From positions 165,044,001 to 165,108,000 of the forward strand of contig JBITNC010000001.1 of the NCBI GenBank assembly GCA_050084985.1: a DNA stretch of 64,000 nucleotides, read 5' to 3'. The DNA is from Nageia nagi. Its lineage: Eukaryota; Pinophyta. The notes beneath the pieces are model-generated. The model saw only the letters and a list, made by a program, of their open reading frames with translations. It searched no databases and was not told the origin of the DNA. A program made the position numbers and the translations under genes. This document shows, piece by piece, positions 25,701 to 37,700 of the stretch. Each line of letters begins with the position of its first letter. The stretch's first letter is position 1.

Positions 25701-28700
25701 AGAAAAAACTTGAGGGGAAAGTCGGTATTACATGAATTGATGGTTGTAGAATGAGTTGCCATGGGTTGAGAGGAAGCTAATAAGATATTAGTCAATCGTA
25801 GACTCCTCGTGCAGGAAAGGGAGCTCGGGTGCAAGGTTAGAGATGGAGACACAAATGAAGAATGGGGCATGAGAATTCAGATGTGGAGTCGAGATCTTAT
25901 TGTGGCTTCCACAACATGCTCCAAATTTTTAGCAAATTTAGGGACCTTCAAATTTTAGCAATAAGGAGTCTCCTAGCAGGAGTGGTTAAGTTGGCGTTGA
26001 ATTCAGATTGAGAGGCATTGGAGAATAGAATTGATGAAGAATGATCAACGTTGAACTTATAGCAGCAGTGGATCGAGATTTTAGCTAAGGCATTGTCGAG
26101 CACATGTCCTTGAGGAAATAGCACCCACGTCCCCTCCAAGATTCGAGCTAGCCTTCCAAGAGGTTTAGATAGCTGTTTCGAGCAACAAAAAACAAATTTG
26201 TCCAAGTCCAGAACACCTCTTGCCTTGGCCCAAGTCGAAAGGAAGATAAACTCCTTGACTGTGGTGAGGCTTGTCCTCCCCCTTTATAGCGCAAATACTG
26301 ATCAAGATGACCTCCTTGACTCCTCCAAGGCTTGTGCTAGCATCCCAAAGACTCATAACAAAGAAAAGGGGCAAAATCGGCCAAGTCTTGAGCACGAAGA
26401 TCACCCTTGCATCCTAGCGCAAGTGTGGCAAGAGACAAAGTTCTTGTCTCATTCCGGATGTGCGCCTAGTTCTTGCATGCTTTCACGGCACAAGTGAGGC
26501 CTAAGACACCTTGCATGACTCATCTAGGACTTGCGCCAGCCTCATGGGGGCTTCAGGGGGATGATTTTGAGCAACGATAATGAAATTCGACTAAGTCTGG
26601 AGCATGTCTTCCTTGGGTGCATGTTTGGACAAAGGAAACTTTCATGTCTTTTGGAGGATTTGCGCTGATCTCAAGAGCACATTTTGGGTGCATATGCAAG
26701 GCAAGAAACCAGTGTTGTCCTCCCTTGGACTTGCGCTTAGCCTTCTTGGCCAGTATCTTGGTGCAAATGGACACTTAGACACATTGCATGATCCACAGGA
26801 GACTTGCGTTGAGCCATTACACATCATTCCTAGCGCAAGTGCACACCAAGATAGAGGTGGTGACCTCCCTTGGATTTGTGCCAACCTTCCAAGAGCTTTG
26901 AGGAGGCATTCTGGGCAACTAAGGTTGAAATCGGCTAAGTATAGAGCATCATCCCTTTGGGCGCAAATCAGGAAGAGGACAACCACCATAACCCCCTCCA
27001 CACCTGCGTTGGGTTCGCACCCCTCATCCTTGGCATAAATGCAATAGGAGACAACATGCTTGGCTCCCCTCACACATGCGTTGGCTCTATCTCTCCTCAT
27101 CCAAGTGGAAACCGGAGCCAAGACACCCCCTTTGGCTCCCAGAACACTTGCGTCAGCTTCTCCAGGAGCCCAATGGTCTCAAATGTCATGCCAGAATGCC
27201 TAGAAAGCTGCACCCATCTTCGAAGGCATAGATCCCTAGGCACCTGAAGGCATGCCCTAGAAAAACCCTAGAAATATCTATAAGAAAGGGCAAACCAGCC
27301 TTCATTCCTGCATGCCAACATTGCTCTCTCCTTGTAGACTCACCAAGGATTGAAACAAAAACCCCTTGAAAACCATCCGAAAGACAGGTCAAGGAATTCC
27401 TCATCTCTGTTTGCTAAGACATTTGAGACACCATTCCACATTCAATGGCAGAGATGATTCTAAGATGCATGGGGAAAGGGTTAAGATGGAGGGAGTGGTG
27501 ATTGTTGATGACGCCCCATCGAAGACAAGGCTCACCTTCGACCTTGCAACTTCAATGAGTGCATTGCATGAGGATCCCAGTTAGAGAATGGAGTATGAAT
27601 CCACGGAGACTCACCATGTGAGTAGCTTCATCTTCAAGGTCAACAACACACTGTATGTAACCAAAGTCTTCTTGAATAAGGACCCGAAGAAATCTCAAGA
27701 CGTCTAGGACTCAAACAATGAGGACTGAAATTGGTGAGGTCAAGACCACTGGAGAATAGCGGATTAGAGACATCACCAGGCTAGACAAGGAACTAGAGCA
27801 GAGCCAAAAGAAGACAAGCCCTAAAGAGGAGATCATACTTCTAAAGCCACATCGCCTTCAGGAGGAAGAGATCACTCAAGGACAAGCATGCCTTGAACCA
27901 GCGAATGAAGATGACTCGAAGATAGGTGTCACGGATGGAGAAGGACCAACTGATGGACTTATGAATGCTTGTTGATGGAAGCTGTTGCATCTTGGATGCA
28001 ATGTTTTGGTTTTATTTTTATTTTTGCATAATTCAACATTTTGGACCTCAAATTTTATAGATTTTTGTTAAAGCCTTGTGACGGATGAGGATTTTCTCCC
28101 ACAAGTGCTAGACTTAATTTGGTGGTGCCATGTGGCACGTTTTTGTTTGGATCGCCCATACTTTAATAATTTTTTATTAGTTAGGGTTAGGGCAACACTT
28201 ATGGTTGCCTTGCAAAACTATAAATAGCCCTAGCAAGGTCATTCGTGCAGAGAGGTATTTTTGGGAATGGAACTTTGAACATTTTGCAACTAGACTAGTA
28301 GAGTAATTCTTTCAATCTAATACTTGTCTATTGTGAATGTTGCATGATCCTCGAAATGAAAATTGCACAACTTCATTTTATGGTATTATGAACTTAGACA
28401 TGTGATGTTAGACATTTATGTGTGTTGCTTGAGATATTTGAAACATTTCACTAACTCCTTGAGGGGTGGGTGAAAGAATGATTGAATATCTTGTTGAAGT
28501 GTTGAATGTGATGCATGATTAATGATTGTTCATAGTATGCAACTAGACTTGGTATAACTCTGAAAGTGGGTTCTTCTATGACGTTTAGCGTGTGAACTTC
28601 ATCCACATTTTGAAAGTTTTATCCTTGTCCCTTAGACGCATGTTCCCTTCACTAGACCATTCGTGTTGTTGGCTAGTGCAAGTGGATGTATCCTCATTCT

Positions 28701-31700
28701 AGACCCTTCGTGTAGTTTGGCTAGAATGAGAGGATGTGTGGGTGTGTGGAACTCACAACAAACCTAGAGGAACCTGGCCTTCAGACATTGTACTCGTCAG
28801 TGGAGCGTGATGCAAAGAGCTGAACTCAAGTGCCTCTAGCTATCTCAATCTCCCCTCCTATTTTTCTTTTATTTTACATTTTTTTTGCGGCTTTCACACC
28901 CTTAATTTTATTTACCTCGTTTGAGAAACAACCCTTGTTTAAGTGTGAAGACAATCCGAGTCCTTGATTAACAAATTTTATTTAAGTTGGTGTCAGCTTC
29001 AAACATCCTAACTAGTCTCTTGAGTCAATTCTTGCACACCCATTTCAAGAGACCTTTGAGATACCTAGTCCTCATATTAGGCAGGGGTAACGCCCTTCCA
29101 CCTAGGTGTTGGTTCCTTCCATAAGCCTTGCAAATCAATTTGCATATTCGTAGGATAGGAAAGAAAAATGGCCCAACAGAGCTCATGTACAATTGCATGA
29201 AAATCTCAACAGAAAGCCAACAAGTTGCAAGGGAAATGGTCACACCAAAGTCCTAATGGGGACCATGCGAGCAACCTCGGTCTACAGTCTATGGGGCCTA
29301 AAAATGAACCTCGAGAGGGAAAAATCGAGCAAGCATGAGCAAAATGAATCTTGAGAGCTTGCGATGGCCACAAGTGGGTTCGCGATGGGTTGTGGACTAG
29401 TCCCAATGGTAGAGTCGGTATCACATGAATTGATGGTTTTAGAATGAGTCCTCGTGGGTCGAGAGGAAGCTAACAAGACATCAATAAATCATAGAGTCCT
29501 TGCGCACACAAGGGAGGTGCAAGCCGAGAGCTTAGACACAGATGCAAAACGAGGCATGAGAATTTAGTTGTGTAGTCAAGAGCTCGTGTACAACTGCACA
29601 AAAATCTCAATGAAAAGCCAACAGTTTGCGAGGGGAAATGGTCACACTAAAGTCCTAATGGAGACCATGTGAGCAACCTCAGTATGCAATTTATGGAACC
29701 TAAAAATGAAAATAGAGAGGACAAAATTGGGCAAGCATAAGCAAAAATAAATCTCAAGAGCTCGTGATGGCCGCAGGTGGGTTCGCTATTGGTCCTAATG
29801 GCTCGCAATGGCTATAGGTGGCTTGTGGAAGGGTCATGATGGTTGCAGGTGGGTTCATTTTTTTCATAGATGGGTTAGAACATGGATCTTTGTGCAAGCA
29901 CCGGAACTTAGATGCGAGCCCAGGAGCTCAGATGAGTTGTGGGTTGCGAAGGCCTAAGTGTGATGGTCAAAGGTCAAGAGCTCGGACAGGTCAACAGCTC
30001 AGGTTAGGGTCAAGAGCTTGAATAAGTTGACATCTTGAATGATGTGATGGTCAGGGGTCAAGAGACAATGAGTGGTAGACACAGATCAAACATGGCTCAT
30101 AGGTGAAACAATCTCAAAAGCAACAAAGTCAACTCGTGAGTTAGGAGGAAATGACCCTGCAAAACGGGTGGAACATTATTGAGGTTTGCGGAGATGGTTG
30201 CAGGGCCATCGTAAGGGGTGAACCATAAAGTTACAATGTTCTTTGGTAGGGTTGTGGAGCTACAAGGTTGGAGATGACTGCAAGGCCATTGCGGGGGGCA
30301 AACCACAAAGTTACAATCTTTGCTGGCAGGGTTGGGGGGCTATGGGGTTGTGGAGCTATGGGGCTAGAGCTACGGGGCAAAAAATAGTTATGCCATCTGG
30401 AGAGCTGTTATGGCATGACATATGTAAACCAGGTTCAAGAGGTGTGGGCATGGATTGGCTCTTTTTCATCCTTAATATCTTCAACAAACTCTTGGTATAC
30501 TTAATTTGTGAACAAATATGTGGTCTTGCATCTGTCAGACCTCCAATCCAAGGAAATAATGAAGTAAACGAAGATCAGTTATGTTGAATGATTTCTTGAG
30601 GTCAACCTTACAAGATATGATCAACTCCTTGTGATGACCAAATCAACGACATACAGAACCGCAATGGCTATCTACCCCTTATGTTGTTTGAGGTAGAGAT
30701 TAGGATCAGAAGGATCCCTAACAAAGCCATGTTGTAGTAAATGCTCATGAATCTTGATGTATTAGGCTCTTGGAGCCTTTTTTAAGCTATACATATCCTT
30801 TATCAATCTACACACTTTTCCTTTTCTTGGGTCAACAAGAAATCCTTCAGGATGTTGCATGTAGACTTCTTCTTCCAAGTATTTGTTCAAGAAGATACTC
30901 TTAACATCCATCTGATGCATTTTACATCCAAATTGTGCAACCATTTCAAAAGCAATCCTGATAGTCTTGGCTGTGGGAGCAAATGTTTCCTCATAATTTA
31001 TGCCTTCGTTTTGGGTATATCTCTTTGCAACTTGTTGGGCCTTATGTTTGTCGAGTGTTTCATCAACTTTGTACTTTGTCTTTAACACCTACATGCACCC
31101 ACTAGCCTTCTTGCTTGGTGGAAGATCTACTAACTCCCATGTGACATTTCTCATCAAGGTATCATTTTTAGCCTTCATGGCTAATTTCCAATGGGGTAAA
31201 TCGAAGGCCTCACAAACCGTCTCGGTTCAAGACTATTCACCACCATGCTCATTAATGCTAGATTCACTTCCTCTTGAACCATGCTACGTGTCCTTGGTCT
31301 AGATGTAGAAACATATGGTAAAGCACTCAAATGTGAATCCTGTAGTTGCTTCTTATACCAAGTTGGCTCATTGGAGTGATTAGGTGGCAAACACATAACG
31401 TGATCTGCTTCTTTCTCAATATCTTTATCATCACAAGTGATGATAGGATCATTGATAAGAACAAGTGATGTTGCAGGTGGATTGGTTGGAGAATTACCAA
31501 TTTCATCAAAGATAACATCTTTGCTCACATATATCTTCCGATTAGTAGGATCCATGAGCTTTTTACCATTTAGTCGCTAGTATACCTAAGAAGAATGCAC
31601 CTCAAGGACTTGTTTTCCAACTTCGTTCTTTGCTCTTTGGGAATGTGCATGTAGGTCATGCAACCAAATACTCGAATATGAGAGATAGATGATTTCAACC

Positions 31701-34700
31701 TTGACCATGCTTGTTTAGGAGTTATCCCTTTAAAAGCTTTAGTAGGTGCTCTATTCAATAGATATATTGTAGTCCTCACAACTTTTGCCTTAAAAGCTAG
31801 ATGCAACTTTGCATCCTTCAACATGCTTCTCACCATCTCTACAATGGTACGATTTTGCCGTTCAACAACTACATTTTTTTGTGGTGTGTATGATGTGGTC
31901 AATTGCCATCAAATCCCATTATTTTTCAAGAATGCATAAAACTCATGTAATGTGTACTCTCCTCGATCTAGGCAAAGTACATGGATTTGATAGCTAGTGG
32001 GATTCCCCACACAAGCCATGAACTCTTTGAAGTAGTCAAAGGTCTATGACTTGGCTTTCAAGCAATAAACCCACATATTTTGGGAATAATCATCAACAAT
32101 CAACAAGAAATATCGGTAGACAGTGTGGCTAGCTTTAATGGTGCTACATAGATTGGAATGAATCACATTAAGAAGTCCCTTAGGATGACGGTTGCTATTT
32201 TTAAAATGGTGCCTATGTTGTTTTCTTGCAATGCAAGAAAAACAAATAGGTGTAGAAGTAAGAGAGGGAAGACCATGAACCATCTTCTTTTGTTGTAAGG
32301 TAATCAAGTAGTTGGGATTCATGTGTCCATATTTGCGGTGCCAAAGAGTGGTGTCATCTAAAACATAAATAGTGAGTGCTTGATTGTTGGAAGCCACAAC
32401 ATTAAAAAGGAGATTCTTTTTTTGAGTCCTAGCACATATAAGACCTCTTTAATTTGAAAATTCAAGATAGATTTGCACATGTTGTTTCCCCTCAATGGCA
32501 TAAGGTGTGTCATCTTTCAATTGTACTTGAACTAGATAGGATTTCTCATCCAAAGAAACGAAGCAATCCTTTCGGCCAATCATGTGCTTGGTAGCACTAG
32601 AATCCACATACCAAGTGATGGTTATGGATGGTTGCTCTTGATGGGAAAGAGCAAAATCTTCTGTCTCATCATCTTCTTCAGCATTAGCAACATTCCCTTG
32701 TTATCCTTGTGGTCTTCAATTTCTCCATTGTCCTTTGTTGTTAGGAGGTGGTCCTTTATGCTTTGGATTCTTATCACTTGAAGAGCCTTGAGCGAAAGAA
32801 TTGTACCAACAATCTTGCAATTTATACCCCTTCTTACTGCAAATCAAGAAAGGTGTGTTGGTGTCTTGTGATTTGCCTTTTTCCTTCTATTTCTTTTTAC
32901 TTTTTCTAAGTGGACACCATTGCATGCTTCTCTTCATTCAAATTCTCATGGAAGGCCTCTTCTTGTTGCAGCATATTCACCAACTATTCAAAGTTTGGCT
33001 TTGCTTGGTGATGTTTAAGGATGTCACAAAGATGAGATACACTTTTTGAGTGCTCTCAAGACTGGGTACAAGGAGCTTATCTTCCACTGTGAGTTGTGAC
33101 TCCTAATGCTTGTAGGGAGGAACGGAGTTCCACAACTTGACGTAGAAAGGATTCGAACTTCTCCCCACCTTTAAACTATAATCTGTGTAATTGTCCTTGA
33201 AAATGAAGCATCTGATTGTGATTCTTAGATTCGAACACTTGCTGCAATTTTTTTTAGGCTTCATTAGTATCGTTGGAATCACGAACATGGGGTTGGACAT
33301 CATCCGAGATTCCAAGGAGGAGAATCATTCAGGCTTTTCTATTGTACTGTTCAAACTCTTTTTGTGGATCTCTAGCAGTTTTTGGGCATTTTGCAGTCCT
33401 ATCAATAATGTCCCACAAGCCTTCAAATTTTTGAATTTTGCAGTCCTATCAATAATGTCCCAAAAGAATGGCTTGAATTTTTGTCTTCCAGGAAGCATAA
33501 TTGTTTTCTTTCAAGACTAGAAATTCAGGAAGGACGATTTTTGGAGCAATTTGTGCCATTGTTTACTTAAAAAAGTCAAGAAATCGTGCACTTTATGTAG
33601 ATTGTATACAGGATTTTTTGGGATCCAAGCCAAAAATTGCAAAATGGAGCCTGATTTGAGATAAATATGAGCAAATTTCAGTGAACAATGGCAATAAATT
33701 TTGTCACTTTGGCAATAGACTTCTCTCAATTTACTTACCTCACACATCTTTACTACAGCATCCACTTCATGCAGGTCAATATGTATTCAGATCAGGTCAT
33801 GTTGTATTCTAATCGATGTTCTGCTTTGTGAATGGCATATATGTAGGTTTGAAAAAGCCCTCACAAAAGTATGCACTGGTCTCAAATGTACTGATCAACC
33901 TTCAACAACAGCTCTACCCACGTCTTTGCATGCTTCTGGCAGGTTTGATTGATTACTTACTTGTATGTTATGATGGATTGCAATAATCATTGGATCAGCA
34001 CAGAGCAATGATCTCATGGATCAATAAATCTCAAAGGAAGCCTCCTTTCCTTGCATTTCTCTAATGCAACACAACATTCTTCAACAAGTCTCACTAGATC
34101 TTTGCAGGGATAAAAATCCTCTACAAGCTTATTGGTAGCTAGAGATGGAAATCATATGAGAGTGCTATGATACTATGTAAGATTAGAATAAGAGGCTTTC
34201 TTTATTACATTCCCCAATCAAGTATAAATACAAGAGAGAAAACCTAAAAATAGAAAAGGGTTCCTAAAAATAACGTATATCTATAATTAACCACAATCCT
34301 ATAATAAACTACTGATCTATAATTGACCATTAATGTATTATTATTGTAACAATAATAAAGCTACATTCGTAAGATGTCTTACTCTTGTCAAGATTAGAGA
34401 ATGGGTTGTGTTAAAAGTATATAAAATAAAAGAGTCAAATCTTTACCAAACCCAAAATTTCCCATGGACAACATAGAAGGAAATGTTGGAACATACAAAA
34501 ATGCTATATGGAAGATTTTGTGTTCATATTCAAAATTTAATTTAAATATATAATAAATTTTAAATAAATTTGCATTAATATTTGAAATAAATTAAAATTT
34601 TAATGAGACATTTAATTAAAATTGTAAAATTAAAATTAAATATAATTAATAGTTAAAATTTATTTTAAATATATAATTAAATTTTCAATATATTTAAAGT

Positions 34701-37700
34701 TCAATTTTTTGTTGAATAAGACATTTAACTAAAATTAAAATTAAATATAATTTAGAAAAGATGACGAAACTAAAGGAAATGGGTGCAAAATTACAAAGTG
34801 AGAACTTCAGGGCGAATGGGCAAGATCGGAGTCTAGGGTTTGGAAACCATCCTTTGATGGCAATTCCTCCCCATGATCTCCATTGACGATAGAAAGCTTT
34901 ATTTGGATGGGAATGTCTTATCTCCTATCTCAAAGCACAATAATATGCAAGATATGGATAAAGTGTGCCAGTTTGGAAAAACTTGAAGTTTTCATTGCAG
35001 AAAATTGGTGCAAATCGTAAACTATAATTTTGATTCCAAACAATTTCTTTGTTGTTGAGTTCCTAGATCAACAAATGTGAGATAAGATTCTCAACCACAA
35101 GCTTGGATGGTGCTTTCGACAGTGTGGCATATCAATGCACCCTTGGAAGCCTTCTTTTAATTTGCTAACAGAAGAGTTGAAGGTTATCCAGTCTGGATTA
35201 ATTTGTATGCCCTTCCTAGTGAGCTTTGGGGTGCGAAAACCTTCATGAAAATTGGCAATTCAATTGAAAATATCTGTACATGGACATTCAAACCAAGGAG
35301 AACCTATCTAAATATGAAAACACAAGTAAGGCATTCTTAGCTTTATGGATGAAGACGTCCTCCCCATAGCCGTAGTCCATAAACTTGTGTTCAATATGGG
35401 GAGAGTGGATACAAAACATAGAACATGAAAATTGTAATGTGCCCATTCCAAAATGTATTGGGACCCACTGGGTCACTTGTAATATAATAGAATAGGTTTG
35501 TTTCCCATGGTTATTATTGTAAACTCAGGATAGGAAATAAAGGCCATCTGGGCCTCATCATGAGCCCCAAAGTGGGATGATCCCTCCTATGTGTAGAATA
35601 GACATTTTATTATACAAAGATCCCGGAATGTGGGAATCCCAATTCTAGCAGCTAAAATGACTTGGACGGACTCCGGGTAGCTAATGTCTAGTTTGGAGGG
35701 TCCCACACCCCCAACGTTGGCATCCTGGCTCATCATGTCTCCCACGTTGGCACATTTGGCCATTTGGGACCCCACGTCAGCCTCAAAGGGGCTTAATATC
35801 CCCAACGTTGGCTTATTGGGCTCTTATGACCCCACATTGGACTAGTTTGACTAGTCATACTCCAACGTTGGATTATAAGATTGATTATGGTGATTTCGAG
35901 GAGCTTAAGCTAGAGGAGGTTATAAAAGAGCATTGAGGGCCTCATTCAGAACAACTTTTGATTATTTTACTCTCTTGACATTTACTTGTACGGACTGGTG
36001 GTCTTGAAAGACTTAGCGTCGCTAAGCAACAATCCTAGACGAGTCGTCTAGAGGGTTATCAGGTAGTGGGATCTTGGTAGGCTAGGTTGAGTAGGTTACT
36101 CGGCACATCTGGTGGCATATGAGGGCACACATTTACCGTTCGGGCGGTTCACCAGGCTACGAGGAGGGCCCCTTCAATGGGGAGGATTTGGAGTTATGAG
36201 GGTGCAGGTCGTATCCCGAGGTTTGAGAGGTTGTAGTGAGGTGTTGTATGTACCTGGTTGGCTCCATTGAGGCCAACGTCCAACTGTGGGAGCTGAGGAA
36301 TTGTAATTGAAGACATTATTTGTAATACAATGCCCTATTGAGACTAGATCTCCATTTGTTATGTTCCAATTGCATGTTTATGTTGGTTTTCTAGTTGTTC
36401 ATTTTAGTAAAGATATCCTTACATGTATTTATTGTTCATTGTATAAAAAACTATCAATCTGGGCTAGATGTAGGGAGTGATTAAGGTGATTAGAGTGCAG
36501 GAGGGATGATGTCACCCATTAGAGGGGGTTTTGAGCCAAAAGGGTGCAACTTTTGCTAGGGTTTGGTCGTTGGGTGCAAGTTGGAAGCCCTAGTTGGTCG
36601 TGGAACCTAGTTTTGCTTGCGTTTCTATTTTGGGCGCATTACAAAAACTTTTGGATGCATTGTTTTTGTTGTCAACAATATGGGCATTTGAAGTGTAATT
36701 GTTTCGACAACTCTCTTCATCTTGCTAAGAAGTTTGAAATTTCGATGGAGGACAACTTAAAATATCAGGCTGTTGGAAAATGGCAGAAGGCACCATCTCT
36801 TGAAGCAATCCTTCAGGCTCAGAGTTATTTAGATCCAACCCAATAGATTTTGTTGATAAGACATTGTGTAGAGGAGTGTAGCTTGGGATCTGGCAAACAC
36901 ATCCCAGTTGCAGAGCCTACCAATTGCCTAGAAAAGGACTTGGCTATTGTTGTCCTACATAACACTCCCAAAATGCAAGATTTTGGGGACCCTATTTTTG
37001 CAAAGGCAATGAGTTGCATTGCCTTGAGATTGGCTTTAAGTGATGAATGGTTGATTTTGAACAATGTGAAGATGATATTAGGGAGCGATTCACGGAAATT
37101 ACTCGTTGAATACCCTAAAGAGTATAAGAGCATCCAATCATCAGTTTTGGAGCCAAGGAGTTGGAATCCACAAAGTTCACTGGAATACATGATTTTTGGG
37201 TCTAGAATGAGGCCAATGGAGATGGGGTCATTTTTCAGAGTTTGCTAGAGTTGGAATCAAAAGACATAGGCTAGAAGAGGACCCTGTTTCAAGCAAGTTC
37301 AGGCTTAGAAATTACGGGATTCAATCAAGTTTGCTTCCTCTCCAAGCTAGGTGCAATTTCCCAAGATTTGCTGCCATCAAAGGCTAGAAATTGGCACCTA
37401 AGGCAAAATGGGTGTTTTTTGGATCGAATTTGGAGCATATTTTAAGGATGCCAAGACATGAAGGGTCAAATTTCAAGCAAGTTTAGGCTTGGAATTTTTT
37501 GAATTGGGTCAAAATTGAACCAAGGAGAGTTAGGAGCATGTTTTGAGGTGTTTGATACCATCAAAGCCAAATTTTTGGTGCCTAGCTTCCAAATGCTTAA
37601 TTTTATTAAATTTTTGATCACAATTTCGATGACATGGCAAGGTGGAGGAGGTAAAATGAGCCAAGTTAGGGCTTGGAATTTTTGAAAGAGAGCAAAATTT

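Larger units (their letters stand above)
14910..34351 (-). mobile_element. Ty1/copia retrotransposon, minus strand, split by nested insertions
   Basis: Two 176-bp LTRs (14910-15085 and 34176-34351) bound the element. Flanking 5-mers are ATACT (14905-14909) and ATAAT (34352-34356), a 4/5 match to a target duplication. Next to the upstream LTR is a tRNA-Met-type primer site. Next to the downstream LTR is a G-run polypurine tract. Minus-strand order is gag, protease, integrase, reverse transcriptase, RNase H, as in Ty1/copia. The reverse transcriptase breaks near 30390 and resumes at about 15761. Removing that 14.6 kb leaves about 4.8 kb, the usual size of a copia element. The two LTRs differ at about 15 of 176 positions by eye, so insertion is old. 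Frames contain many stops; not autonomous. Confidence 0.88.

Noticed and set aside
26198-27250. Several overlapping open frames on both strands at 26.2-27.2 kb
   Set aside because: They arise from a GC-richer tandem region with alternating inverted motifs; no domain, no codon-like pattern, both strands equally open.
35473-36648. Target duplication for the LTR-like insertion at 35.5-36.6 kb
   Set aside because: TCACT and AAAAC next to the proposed ends do not match, so the ends remain tentative.
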